Assembly (NCBI GenBank): GCA_965223235.1
Contig: CBDCVV010000017.1
Coordinates: forward strand, 1-64,000
Length of the DNA stretch: 64,000 bases
Origin: UBA2589 sp965223235
Lineage (GTDB): Bacteria > Gemmatimonadota > Gemmatimonadetes > Longimicrobiales > Gaopeijiaceae
Reading direction: 5' to 3'
Shown here: positions 8,123 through 15,907 of the stretch, piece by piece
Numbering within the stretch: position 1 is the stretch's first letter
How the letters are laid out: each line of letters starts with the position of its first letter
Notes under the pieces: generated by a model
The model's database searches: none
Told to the model about the DNA's origin: nothing
Seen by the model: the letters and a program-made list of their open reading frames with translations, nothing else
Position numbers and translations under genes: made by a program

Positions 8123-9440
8123 GTTCGGGGACATGGGTGACGAATTAGTCGGGAGACATGGGTAACAGTTGTTGTTGTCTCTGGTTCCGACGGGAGAGGA
8201 ATCCGGCACGGTCTTGGATCGAACCGAGATCGTCAATCATGTATCCGATGAGGTGAGGTCCGAAGAAGACGTGCCATAGGCCGTCGTCGATCTCTTCGAG
8301 GCCGATGAACTCGCCACCGAGTACGATGCTGACGTTGACCCACTTGTTCGCCCATCGGATGCCGCCGTTGCCGCTGACTTTGCGGACCTCGTAGTGAGCG
8401 GGGTAGTCCACGAGGGGAAGTCGGCGCGGATAGACGCGAGGTGATGGCGCGTAGAGTTGGTCAGGTGTTCGCATGCCGATCGCTTCGTGAGGTCGTTCGG
8501 TGTTGAACTCGACGCGGAAGGCGCTGAAGCGTCGCTGTTGAGCGCGCTTGGAACGCTTCGGCGGACGGGCGGTCTCTCGCTTGAGGGTTCGATGCATGCG
8601 CTCGTGACGGCCGTTCTGCTGGGGTCGGCCGGGCTCGATGAGCTCGGGCGTGATGCCCAGACGGAGGAACCAGACACTGAGTCGGCTGAGACGAGCGAGC
8701 GAGTTCGCAGCGAAGGGGACGCCGTTGTCTGTGCGGATGCGCTCGGGCAGGCCGTAGGTCTGAAAAGCCCGACGAAACACGGCCTTCGCGGGCTCGGTCT
8801 TGGTGCTGTCGAGCCCTTGGACCTCGAGCAGATATCGGCTGTAGCCGTCCTGGATCGTGAGCGGGAAGACGTAGATGCCGTCGAGCGTCTTGAACTGGCC
8901 CTTGAAGTCGGCGGTCCACACGACGTTGGGCCGGTCCATCGGCGTCATGGGTCGACCAGGATGTGGGCGCTTAGGGCGCTTCCGTCGCCTCGGTACGAGA
9001 CCGGCCCGCTTGATCACCTCGTGCGCTGTCGATGCGCAGGGCAGATGCCAATCCGGTCGACGACGTTGTAGCACCTTGAGCAGCTTCCTCGCTCCCCACG
9101 TCGGATGGCGCTTGCGGATCTTCACGAGCTCCTCCACCACTGGTTCGGGCACCGCATGCGAGCAGCTCCGCCGTCTGCGCGGGCGATCCTGGAGCCCCTT
9201 CACACCCTCCTCTTCGAAGCGCCTGATCCACTTGTACCCGGTCTTACGGCTGACTCCGTAGCGGCGGCACAACTCGCTCAACGTCGCGTAGCCGGCATGG
9301 TAGTCCCGCACCAGGCATCGCCGTTCGTCCATCCGTGACTGCTCCTTCCAAGGCATCAGCACCCCCGTCTGCGTGGTGCTTTACCTTGGCTCAAGTGTCA
9401 CCCATGTCCCCGGACTGATCTGTTACCCATGTCCCCGGAC
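8123..9440 (-). mobile_element. IS481-family insertion sequence
   Basis: The 1318-bp element has long imperfect inverted ends. Left reads GTTCGGGGACATGGGTGACG and, 23 bp further in, GGAGACATGGGTAACAG. The reverse complement of the right end reads GTCCGGGGACATGGGTAACAG and then GTCCGGGGACATGGGTGACA. Each end therefore holds two tandem copies of a GACATGGGTRAC motif, probably transposase-binding sites. It is inserted 12 bp after the ATPase stop and 17 bp before site 6, so it does not damage either. I could not identify a convincing target duplication. Confidence 0.88.
8145..9356 (-). CDS. IS481-family DDE transposase
   Basis: The product is about 403 aa and appears intact. An N-terminal helix-turn-helix (LSELCRRYGVSRKTGYKWI) is followed by the rve integrase core with the catalytic triad: Asp in WTADFKGQF, Asp in RTDNGVPF and Glu in NGRHERMHRTLK. 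The start ATG 9356 gives MPWKEQSRMDERR, like other IS481 transposases. The gene fills nearly the whole element, and its 3' end reads into the inner left-end motif. Confidence 0.95.
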   Translation of the reverse strand: MPWKEQSRMDERRCLVRDYHAGYATLSELCRRYGVSRKTGYKWIRRFEEEGVKGLQDRPRRRRSCSHAVPEPVVEELVKIRKRHPTWGARKLLKVLQRRRPDWHLPCASTAHEVIKRAGLVPRRRKRPKRPHPGRPMTPMDRPNVVWTADFKGQFKTLDGIYVFPLTIQDGYSRYLLEVQGLDSTKTEPAKAVFRRAFQTYGLPERIRTDNGVPFAANSLARLSRLSVWFLRLGITPELIEPGRPQQNGRHERMHRTLKRETARPPKRSKRAQQRRFSAFRVEFNTERPHEAIGMRTPDQLYAPSPRVYPRRLPLVDYPAHYEVRKVSGNGGIRWANKWVNVSIVLGGEFIGLEEIDDGLWHVFFGPHLIGYMIDDLGSIQDRAGFLSRRNQRQQQLLPMSPD

Positions 9441-9457
9441 CGTACAGCCACGTCACC

Positions 9458-9593
9458 TAACGCGTTACTCACGCTCTCGCCTCTGTTCGAATCGGCGCAT
9501 AGACTGAAGACAATCAACGGCTCGGCCGCTTCGCGGACACTACGGTGAGCGCTCGCACGCTCACCTCCGCGTCGTGAGTCCGTTTGACCGTTA
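9458..9593 (+). repeat. attC-like site 6
   Basis: This 136-bp site begins TAACGCGTTACTCACGC and ends GTTTGACCGTTA, followed by ACGGACAT. The central hairpin is the same as in sites 2 and 5. It closes the large cassette that starts after site 5. Confidence 0.82.
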
Positions 9594-9626
9594 ACGGACA
9601 TCGCTTCAGCGGGTGGACTCATACGC

Positions 9627-10178
9627 GTGGCTATCGCATGCCTTGGTTGGGGATCTCTCGTTTGGAGTCCCCGCGAGCTCCCGATAAGGAGGGCTTGGTT
9701 CGACGACGGCCCCCTCCTGCCCATCGAGTTCGCGAGGGAGTCTAGCGATGGAAGGATCACGCTTGTTCTGACGCCAGACGTACCACTTGTCCGGAGCATG
9801 TGGAGCGTCATGACCAGTAGTGATCTCTCCGAGGCGAAAGAGGCCCTTCGCCTGCGTGAAGGAATTGGAACCAAGGGAGCAGCAAGGTATGTCGGCTGGT
9901 CTGGTGACCAAGAGCACTCCGAGGGGCTCTTCGCCGATCGGATCGCCGAATGGGCGGCACGACACGGGTTGAAAGGAGTCGTTTGGACAGCTCTCCCTCC
10001 TGGACTGAAGCAGTCCAGGGGAACGGTGCCGACTTCTGCCCAGGTCCTCGGTCATCTCAGAGCGCTGGACCCCGCTGCTCGCGGCGTCGCCGAAGAGTAC
10101 GTGCGCCGTGCGCCTCCGCAGATCGACACCGAGAACCGCCGCGTCTTCGAGCTGGAACTCGGCTGGACGCCCGCCTAG
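9627..10178 (+). CDS. GGCT-like conserved hypothetical protein
   Basis: The 183-aa product starts at GTG 9627, with GGGTGGA about 9 nt upstream. The N-terminus ACLGWGSLVW resembles the YGSL nucleotide or substrate loop of gamma-glutamylcyclotransferase-like folds. The next part (LPIEFARESSDGRITLVL, then SMWSVM) is characteristic of a widespread uncharacterised group I have seen only as hypothetical. No signal peptide or membrane segment is visible, so it is probably cytosolic. It is 67 bp upstream of the HTH-like gene, separated by a tandem operator-like repeat, and both lie in the same cassette. Enzymatic activity is inferred from fold resemblance only. Confidence 0.62.
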   Translation: MAIACLGWGSLVWSPRELPIRRAWFDDGPLLPIEFARESSDGRITLVLTPDVPLVRSMWSVMTSSDLSEAKEALRLREGIGTKGAARYVGWSGDQEHSEGLFADRIAEWAARHGLKGVVWTALPPGLKQSRGTVPTSAQVLGHLRALDPAARGVAEEYVRRAPPQIDTENRRVFELELGWTPA

Positions 10179-10194
10179 GAACACCTTGCCTGAG

Positions 10195-10228
10195 TAGGGC
10201 ATATGTCCTACTATTAGGGCATATGTCC
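10195..10228 (+). promoter_or_regulatory. Tandem operator-like repeats
   Basis: TAGGGCATATGTCC occurs at 10195-10208 and again at 10215-10228, exactly 20 bp apart (about two helical turns). Each copy is itself a near palindrome around CATATG. They lie 18 bp before the HTH-like gene and after the GGCT-like gene. The arrangement suggests autoregulation by the downstream HTH protein. Confidence 0.55.
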
Positions 10229-10245
10229 CCAGGTCAAGTGAATTC

Positions 10246-10788
10246 ATGGCATCCCCTCACACCACCCCGAGCGACCTCTCTCACGCTCAACTCCTCGAAC
10301 TGCGAATAGCCGAGTCCGGACTATCTGCTAGACGTTTCGCCACTGACGTTCTTCACAGGGATGAGCGGACGATTCGGCGCTGGCTGGCTGGCGACTCTCC
10401 GGTTCCCTCGGTCGTCCTCGGCTTCCTTGAGAATCCGATCGGCCCGCCGTGGCCCGGTCCGAGCGCAGATGAGCTGATCCGCCGGCGATCTGAAGCATGG
10501 CTACGCGCGATATATCGCGGCGACATCGCCGAGGCTCGCTACTGCGTCCAGCCTAGCCATGTTGGTGATTGGCTAGCGGACTTTCCGATACCAGACGATC
10601 TCCGCGACTTCACGCTCCGCATGCTGGCGCAGGCTCACGAGTGCTTGAGTGGTAGGGAGCCTAGCGGTGCAGCAGCCCCGATTCATGCAATCCGCCGACG
10701 GTGGGGGTCCGGGCCGTTGGGGACGCCGAAGCTTGAGGACTACTTGCCCTCTCGGATGCGCGACCGCGCGATGTCCGATAACGCCTGA
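10246..10788 (+). CDS. HTH-domain protein of cassette 7
   Basis: The product is 180 aa. An N-terminal helix-turn-helix-like segment (SGLSARRFATDVLHRDERTI followed by RRWLAGDSPVPSVV) resembles XRE/Cro-type DNA-binding domains. The rest is helical without a family I recognise. ATG 10246 follows the tandem CATATG repeats. The stop codon (10786-10788) lies inside the left box of site 7, so cassette boundary and gene end overlap. It may regulate itself and the upstream GGCT-like gene. A toxin-antitoxin relationship is possible but not shown. Confidence 0.62.
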   Translation: MASPHTTPSDLSHAQLLELRIAESGLSARRFATDVLHRDERTIRRWLAGDSPVPSVVLGFLENPIGPPWPGPSADELIRRRSEAWLRAIYRGDIAEARYCVQPSHVGDWLADFPIPDDLRDFTLRMLAQAHECLSGREPSGAAAPIHAIRRRWGSGPLGTPKLEDYLPSRMRDRAMSDNA

Positions 10789-10964
10789 TTCACGCTCTCG
10801 CTAGCGAAACCGAGCGCTCCCGCGCGTGGCTCTGCCACACGGGTCGCACTCGCCGACCCTTCAGGTCAGTTTGCTATCATGGGGTCGCTCGCCGGGAGCA
10901 GGCTGGCCCTTGCGGGACGACCACACGCTCGGCCGCTACGCATCGTGAATCAATTGGGTCGTTA
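10779..10964 (+). repeat. attC-like site 7 (long variant)
   Basis: This 186-bp site begins TAACGCCTGATTCACGC, preceded by ATGTCCGA, and ends CATCGTGAATCAATTGGGTCGTTA, followed by CCTGACAT. It shares its inner boxes with site 4 but has a different centre with a GTGG-CTCTG-CCAC hairpin. It is the last recognisable site. Confidence 0.75.
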
Positions 10965-11048
10965 CCTGACATCCTATGGACGCTAGGGTGCTCTGAGCGC
11001 TTTGACTTGTTCGATGAGCGGCCTAAGTCACCTCATGGGGCGGCTGCG

Positions 11049-11099
11049 CTCTCATAAGGTTTGCGCCTCATTCTTATGAGAGATATCGCTTCTCATAAG
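11049..11099. repeat. CTCATAAG inverted/direct repeats before Fic remnant
   Basis: CTCTCATAAG (11049-11058) pairs with CTTATGAGAG (11073-11082), and TCTCATAAG occurs again at 11091-11099. The group lies 12 bp before the Fic-like remnant. It looks like an operator set, perhaps for a lost antitoxin or regulator. Confidence 0.5.
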
Positions 11100-11110
11100 C
11101 TTCCTTAGGT

Positions 11111-11275
11111 ATGCCCAAACCATCAAGCAATCGGGCTGGAGTCTTCCGAAAGCAGGCGAGTGGGTTCTCCGCCTTCCTACCAGGCGCGTTCCCGCCAACA
11201 GACATCCAGCTGGAGGATCTGTCCGAGCCGTTGGAAAGGGCCACCTTGGGCCGACTCCCGAACTCCTCGAAGTAG
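11111..11275 (+). pseudogene. Fic-family N-terminal remnant
   Basis: A 54-codon frame runs from ATG 11111 to TAG 11273-11275. It contains NRAGVFRKQASGFSAFLPGA and ends near LERATLGRLPN, matching the Fic N-terminal pattern of RAG-x-Y-x-x-Q-x-x-GYRAF-P followed by a GRL motif. The catalytic Fic core (HPFxxGNGR) is absent. It is therefore most likely a truncated remnant of a Fic AMP-transferase-type gene. It could alternatively be a short standalone protein using this domain. Confidence 0.6.
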
Positions 11276-11313
11276 TGAGGATCGGGGTTGGCTGAGCACG
11301 GAGTCTTGTCGCG

Positions 11314-11649
11314 TTGACCCAGCCGTCGGAGCAGAAGGACCTGCGCGCCATCGCTCTATTGGATCAGCTGAATGCGATCGACGCCCAGATGGACAGCCTG
11401 GAACTTGGAAGTAAGCACAGGCTCATAACCCAGCTGATTTCCGTGGGGTTGGGCACGATGTTCTGGATGCTCACCCCGCAGTACCGATGGGCTGTCGCCA
11501 TCTACGTCGTGGGCATGTTGTCGTTCGAGCCACTCCTCCGAATCCGGAAGAGAAGGAAGTTGGCCGAGGATCGGGACCGCCTGCTGGCGCAACATGCTCG
11601 GATCGCAGAGCTAGCTGAGCACCCCCACTCACCCACTGCCCCGGACTGA
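11314..11649 (+). CDS. Small membrane protein with helical tail
   Basis: The product is 111 aa from TTG 11314. An N-terminal helical part (LLDQLNAIDAQMDSLELGSK) leads into two close hydrophobic stretches (LISVGLGTMFWMLTP and WAVAIYVVGMLSFEPLL), then a basic coiled-coil-like tail (RIRKRRKLAEDRDRLLAQHA). No family is recognised. The start is uncertain. It lies 12 bp before the GNAT gene and may be co-transcribed with it. Confidence 0.5.
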   Translation: MTQPSEQKDLRAIALLDQLNAIDAQMDSLELGSKHRLITQLISVGLGTMFWMLTPQYRWAVAIYVVGMLSFEPLLRIRKRRKLAEDRDRLLAQHARIAELAEHPHSPTAPD

Positions 11650-11667
11650 GGGCGGCGCCGATTGGGC

Positions 11668-12309
11668 ATGTTCCGCGTTGAACGGTACCCACGGCCGTGG
11701 AGGCTGACGCTAGCGCTCCCACCTCGCCGGATCGAGACCGCCCGGCTCGTTCTTCGCTGCTGGGAAGCTGGCGATGCGCCACACTTCGCAACCTCGTTCC
11801 GCCAAAGTCGGGCACATGTCGGTGCTTGGATCGCTCCGGCCAACGACGAGTCTCTTGAGGCTCACGCGATCGAGACTCGAATCGCAACGTTCCAAGCGGA
11901 CTTCGAGCAAGGGATCGGCTTCGTCTACGCGATCTTCGATCGTGCGGAGCAGATGCTCCTTGGTGAGATCGGCCTTATGCCAAGGCGCGGGCCGGCGTCT
12001 CTAGAGATCGGGTACTGGATTCACGTCGACCACGTCGGGCATGGGCTCGCTACGGAGGCGACCCGTGCGCTCACAATTGTGGCACTGTCACTACCGGAGG
12101 TCGACCGGGTCGAGATCCATTGCGACCCGAGAAATGCCGCGAGCGCGGCGGTGCCCCGGAAGCTCGGTTATCGGCTGGCCGCTCAACGCTCCCGCGGGAG
12201 CCCGGGGGACGAGTCGGGACGCGACGATACGGTCGTGTTCGTGTTCGCTACATCCGATCACGCCGATGGGCCGCCGACCGACGAGCCGACGCAAGGTCCA
12301 CCGATGTAA
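11668..12309 (+). CDS. GNAT acetyltransferase (RimJ/RimL type)
   Basis: The 213-aa product has the GNAT layout: RIETARLVLRCWEAGDAPHF at the start of the domain, then LGEIGLMPRRGPASLEIGYW, the acetyl-CoA loop region HVGHGLATEATRALT and the NAASAAVPRKLGYRLA motif. These are typical of RimJ/RimL-like enzymes that acetylate N-terminal or small-molecule amines using acetyl-CoA. ATG 11668 follows GAGGGCGG. A C-terminal extension (after about residue 190) is Pro/Asp rich. GNAT genes are frequent integron cargo, but no attC-like site follows it. The substrate is unknown. Confidence 0.85.
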   Translation: MFRVERYPRPWRLTLALPPRRIETARLVLRCWEAGDAPHFATSFRQSRAHVGAWIAPANDESLEAHAIETRIATFQADFEQGIGFVYAIFDRAEQMLLGEIGLMPRRGPASLEIGYWIHVDHVGHGLATEATRALTIVALSLPEVDRVEIHCDPRNAASAAVPRKLGYRLAAQRSRGSPGDESGRDDTVVFVFATSDHADGPPTDEPTQGPPM

Positions 12310-12314
12310 TCCCG

Positions 12315-12368
12315 GTCACGCGGATACCCGCGTGACACGAGCGGACGGGATGCGCTCTTGTCCGCTCG
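12315..12368. terminator. Two hairpins between convergent genes
   Basis: GTCACGCGG-ATAC-CCGCGTGAC (12315-12336) and CGAGCGGAC-13 nt-GTCCGCTCG (12338-12368) are perfect 9-bp stems. They lie between the convergent GNAT and infA ends. There is no T-tract, so they may be bidirectional terminators or RNA stabilisers. Confidence 0.5.
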
Positions 12369-12374
12369 GAAGCC

Positions 12375-12590
12375 CTACTTGTACCGGTACGTCACCCGTC
12401 CACGGGACAGGTCGTACGGCGACATCTCCACCTTCACCCGATCGCCCTCGAGGACGCGGATGTAGTGCCTGCGCATCTTGCCGGACAGGTGCGCCAAGAT
12501 CTTGTGGTCGTTCTCGAGTACTACTCGGAAGTTCGTGTTGGGGAGGACCTCGGTAACGATGCCCTCCGCCTCAATTGCGTCTTTTGCCAC
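12375..12590 (-). CDS. infA: Translation initiation factor IF-1
   Basis: The 71-aa product has full IF-1 length and covers the whole OB fold: MAKDAIEAEGIVTEVLPN, NFRVVLENDHKILAHLSGKM, RRHYIRVLEGDRVKVEM and SPYDLSRGRVTYRYK. IF-1 binds the ribosomal A site of the 30S subunit during initiation. The gene stands alone here and is not in a ribosomal protein operon. The next 150 bp upstream (12591-12741) hold nothing else I can identify. It marks the return to core chromosome after the accessory region. Confidence 0.97.
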   Translation of the reverse strand: MAKDAIEAEGIVTEVLPNTNFRVVLENDHKILAHLSGKMRRHYIRVLEGDRVKVEMSPYDLSRGRVTYRYK

Positions 12591-12741
12591 GTGTGCTAAC
12601 CCAGTTGACGGTCGAATCTAGAAGTAAGGGTACACCGAAGAGCCCCATAAGGTCGAGTACCGGAGACTCGAGGACCCCGCTCACGTCCCGACTAACTCGC
12701 GAGCCCGCACCCCGCTGAGTCGTCACATCACGACATCTGGG

Positions 12742-15390
12742 TTACTCGGAACGGAGCGAGGCCACGGGATCGACTCGTGTCGCTCGCCGAGCCGGTAGCC
12801 AGGAGGCAAGCAGCGCAATCGCCCCGAGAAGTGCGACCACCACGACGAGGGTGGACGGGTCCGTGGGCTCGACACCGAAGAGCATCGATTCGAGCGATCG
12901 GGTAGCGAAAAGGCTCGCGACGAGTCCTGCGATCAGACCGACACTGATGACTCCGAGTCCCTGCCGAAGCATGAGGGCTAGGACGTCTCTTCCGCTGGCT
13001 CCCAGCGCCATGCGGATGCCGATCTCTTGCGTGCGGCCACGCGCCACCTGCGAGGTCACGCCATACACTCCGACCGCTGCAAGGAGGAGCGCCACGATCC
13101 CGAAGATTGTCAGGAGCTTCAACACGAACTCCTCACGAGCCATGGAACGGCTCCAGACATCGTGCAGCGTCTCCGAGCGTGCGATGGGAATGAGCGGGTC
13201 CATCTCCGCGAGGGCATCTCGAATCACGGGGAAGAGGGCTGCAGCCTCGGTATCCCCTCGAACGACAACCCAACTGGAACGTCCCCAATCCTGATCACGA
13301 TTCTCGAACACCTCCGCTCGAGCCGGAAGCGACGGGCTCTCTTGCTGCTGGTCTGCTACGATCCCGATGATCTCATACCAATACCGCGCCTCCGCCGCAT
13401 CCGTCTCGTACGCGATGCGCTGGCCGATCGGGTCTTCGTCGGCGGTGAAGTGCTCGTGCGCGAAGGTCTCGTTGATCACCACCACGAGGGGATCGTCAGG
13501 ACCGTCGTCGGGGCCGAACAACCGGCCCCGGATGAGCGGTGTCTGGACCGTCTCGAAGTACGACGCGTCGGCCCGCCGATGGAGGATCTCGTACCCGACA
13601 CGATCGTCGGGCCACGTCTCTGCCCGGAACGAAGAAGACCAGCTGGTGCCGCCGAGGGGGAGCTGCTGCACGGTCCCCGCGCTTTGGATGCCCGGCCGCG
13701 CCTCGAGGTTTTCGAGGAAACGGTCGTAGAACGACAGAACCTGATCGCGCTCGGAGTAGCGAGAAGAGGGGATTCCGAACTGCACTGCGACAACCCCCAT
13801 CCGATCGAAGCCAGGATCGACGGAACGCAGGGACGCAAATGTCCGCACCATGAGTCCCGCGCCCACGACAAGCATCAGAGCTAGCGCCAGCTCCAGCGCG
13901 ACTAAGCTCGATGCGGTGCGGACGCCGCCCCGGCTCGACGAGTTGGCCCGACCCTGGTCGCGCAACGCTGCCTCGACGCCGACGCCCATGGAACGAATCG
14001 CCGGAGCCACACCGAAGAGGAGTCCCGAAAGCACGGCGACACCGACCGTGAAGAGGACAACCCGATGATCGAGCGCCAGTCGAGTGGCCCCTTCGATGCC
14101 GAGGGGATCAGACGCCGTAATGGCCAGTACCCCTGCCCACCCGAGCCCCAGCCCGAGCACGGCACCTCCTACCGAGATCAAACCGCCCTCGGCGATGACC
14201 TGACGCACCACGCGTCCGCGCTGAGCACCGAGTGCTCGCCGCACGGCGACCTCCCGCATCCGATCGTTGGCGCGAACGAGCATCAGGTTAGCGACGTTCG
14301 TACATGCCAGCGCCAACAGCAGCGCCACAGCGCCCAAGAGCACAAGCAGTTGAGTGCGTACATCCTTGATAAGGAAGTCCCGCATCGGTGTTATGCCGGC
14401 GCCCATGACCGAGTTCGTGCTAGGGTACTCTTCCTGTAGCCGTGCTACGACGACCTGAAGCTGTGCGTCCGCTTCAGCGAGGGACACGCCATCGGCGAGC
14501 CGCCCAAACGCTCTGACGATGTGAGCCCGCCGGAACCAAACCGCGTCACGCGCGCTCGGATCCCAACCCATCGGAACCCACGCTTCTGTGCGCTCCGAGG
14601 GGAAGGAGAATCCGGCAGGCATCACCCCAATCACTTCCGGCGACCGACCGTTCATCTCGATGGTCCGGCCGATGACATCAGGGTCTTGGCCGAAGTAGGA
14701 GACCCAGAGGTCATGGCTGATCACCACAACGTTGTCGGCTCCGTCCCACGTCTCGTCGAATCGAAAGGTGCGCCCCATCGCGGCCGGGACACCCAGCGTG
14801 CTGAAGAAATTTCCGATCACGCTGGTTCCGCCGATCAGAACCGGCTCGCCGTCTTGGAAAGTGGTGATTTGGTTCGTGAACTCGTTGTAGCCCGAGACGT
14901 CGTGGAACCCCGCTACCTGCTCACGCCAATCCATCAGGTTGGCTGGGGCCGCCGTAGCGTCCACCCACTCGAAGTCGGGGTTCGTCTCGTAGATCGTGAC
15001 GAGTCGGTCTTCTTCGGCAAACGGGAGCGGGCTGAAGAAGAAGGTGTTCGCGGCAGAAAAGATCGCTGTGTTAGCTCCGATCCCGAGCGCGAGCACGGCG
15101 ATGGCCGCTGCGGTGAATCCCGGGTTCCGGCGTAGCGAACGCCCCGCGAACCGCAGGTCCTGCACGATCGTGTCCAGCATCATCCGTCCGTCCCCCCTCG
15201 TCATCATCGACTTCCACTCGTCCCACCAAAGTCCGGCGACAAGCCGCAACAGTCCGAATACCTCCCCCACCACACTCGCGCTTCCCTCCTCCAGACGGGC
15301 CGTAGCTACGTCGAGCGCCTCCTCAGCAACTTCTTCGCGAAAACGCTGGGGAGTGACTCCAAGGAGAAGCCGGAGCAACCGCTCCGTCAC
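12742..15390 (-). CDS. ADOP-type FtsX/MacB permease
   Basis: The product is about 882 aa. It has an N-terminal soluble region typical of the ADOP group. A MacB-like periplasmic domain follows the first helix (AAAIAVLALGIGANTAIFSA). A middle FtsX transmembrane block (LLVLLGAVALLLALACTNVA) and a C-terminal one (LLTIFGIVALLLAAVGVYGV, ending in a run to SWLPARRATRVDPVASLRSE) complete the permease. ADOP permeases are abundant in Acidobacteria and Gemmatimonadota and work with a separate ATPase to move peptides or lipids across the envelope. No ATPase gene is adjacent. The GTG start overlaps the padR stop (GTGA), so the two are translationally coupled. Confidence 0.9.
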   Translation of the reverse strand: MTERLLRLLLGVTPQRFREEVAEEALDVATARLEEGSASVVGEVFGLLRLVAGLWWDEWKSMMTRGDGRMMLDTIVQDLRFAGRSLRRNPGFTAAAIAVLALGIGANTAIFSAANTFFFSPLPFAEEDRLVTIYETNPDFEWVDATAAPANLMDWREQVAGFHDVSGYNEFTNQITTFQDGEPVLIGGTSVIGNFFSTLGVPAAMGRTFRFDETWDGADNVVVISHDLWVSYFGQDPDVIGRTIEMNGRSPEVIGVMPAGFSFPSERTEAWVPMGWDPSARDAVWFRRAHIVRAFGRLADGVSLAEADAQLQVVVARLQEEYPSTNSVMGAGITPMRDFLIKDVRTQLLVLLGAVALLLALACTNVANLMLVRANDRMREVAVRRALGAQRGRVVRQVIAEGGLISVGGAVLGLGLGWAGVLAITASDPLGIEGATRLALDHRVVLFTVGVAVLSGLLFGVAPAIRSMGVGVEAALRDQGRANSSSRGGVRTASSLVALELALALMLVVGAGLMVRTFASLRSVDPGFDRMGVVAVQFGIPSSRYSERDQVLSFYDRFLENLEARPGIQSAGTVQQLPLGGTSWSSSFRAETWPDDRVGYEILHRRADASYFETVQTPLIRGRLFGPDDGPDDPLVVVINETFAHEHFTADEDPIGQRIAYETDAAEARYWYEIIGIVADQQQESPSLPARAEVFENRDQDWGRSSWVVVRGDTEAAALFPVIRDALAEMDPLIPIARSETLHDVWSRSMAREEFVLKLLTIFGIVALLLAAVGVYGVTSQVARGRTQEIGIRMALGASGRDVLALMLRQGLGVISVGLIAGLVASLFATRSLESMLFGVEPTDPSTLVVVVALLGAIALLASWLPARRATRVDPVASLRSE

Positions 15391-15713
15391 ACCGAGCGCC
15401 CCGACAGCAGCTTCTTGCCGCGAGCCGCCGCCACGAGGCGCACGAGACGCAGCGACTCGGCCTCCGCGCTCGTACGCCCCTTCTCCGTGAGCCGGTAGTT
15501 CCGACGTCGGCGGTCCTCGCCCTCCGAGGGACCCGTCTTCACGATCAGTTGGTCGGCCTCCATCCGTTGGAGGGCCATGTATAGAGCCCCTGTACTCGGG
15601 GCCGCGTCACGGCCGGAGCGCTCCTCGATCTCCTTGATGATGCCGTAGCCGTGTCTCTCCCCATCCGCGAGCGACAGAAGGATCTCGAAGGTAAGAGCGG
15701 TCATCGCCGCCAT
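15387..15713 (-). CDS. PadR-family transcriptional regulator
   Basis: The 108-aa product has a PadR winged helix: ALTFEILLSLADGERHGYGI, then the recognition region (APSTGALYMALQRMEADQLI) and wing (EGEDRRRRNYRLTEKGR). The start ATG 15713 is chosen because the longer frame would begin inside the palindromic operator at 15739. PadR genes are regularly coupled to ADOP permeases in this bacterial group, and here the downstream permease overlaps by 4 bp. Repression of its own operon through the upstream palindrome is inferred. Confidence 0.9.
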   Translation of the reverse strand: MAAMTALTFEILLSLADGERHGYGIIKEIEERSGRDAAPSTGALYMALQRMEADQLIVKTGPSEGEDRRRRNYRLTEKGRTSAEAESLRLVRLVAAARGKKLLSGRSV

Positions 15714-15738
15714 CGCATCACCCCACTGCGTGTGTCGT

Positions 15739-15763
15739 AGATATATCAATGGGTGATATATCT
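15739..15763. promoter_or_regulatory. PadR operator palindrome
   Basis: AGATATATCA-5 nt-TGATATATCT is a perfect 10-bp inverted repeat 26 bp upstream of the padR start. Symmetric AT-rich sites of this kind are typical PadR operators. It would also cover the promoter of the padR/permease operon. Confidence 0.7.
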
Positions 15764-15907
15764 AACGCAGATAGAGTGGGTACGCAAATGGGTCGTGCTC
15801 CCGGCCTCAGTCGGGCTTGGAGCGCACATCTACCACGGCTCAGGGGTTAGCGCGTATTCTGGGGCAGCTATCGATCTGGGCAGCAACCGATTCCACGCGC
15901 AGGCCCC

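Larger units (their letters stand above)
1..10964 (+). mobile_element. Integron-like gene cassette array (seven attC-like sites)
   Basis: Seven homologous sites of 132-186 bp recur at intervals of about 0.8-5 kb. Between consecutive sites lie one or two mostly small, functionally unrelated genes, usually reading toward the next site. This is the layout of an integron cassette array. The boxes are left TAACG and right CGTTA, with inner boxes around CTCACGC and GCGTCGTGAGTCC and hairpins between. No integrase gene or attI is in the window, so it could be the distal part of an array whose integrase lies left of position 1, or a cluster lacking an integrase. DNA after 10964 has no further recognisable site. 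The array assignment rests on site structure and organisation. Confidence 0.8.

Noticed and set aside
14521..15135. 204-codon plus-strand ORF
   Set aside because: It is antisense to the ADOP permease; its composition is that of a shadow frame.
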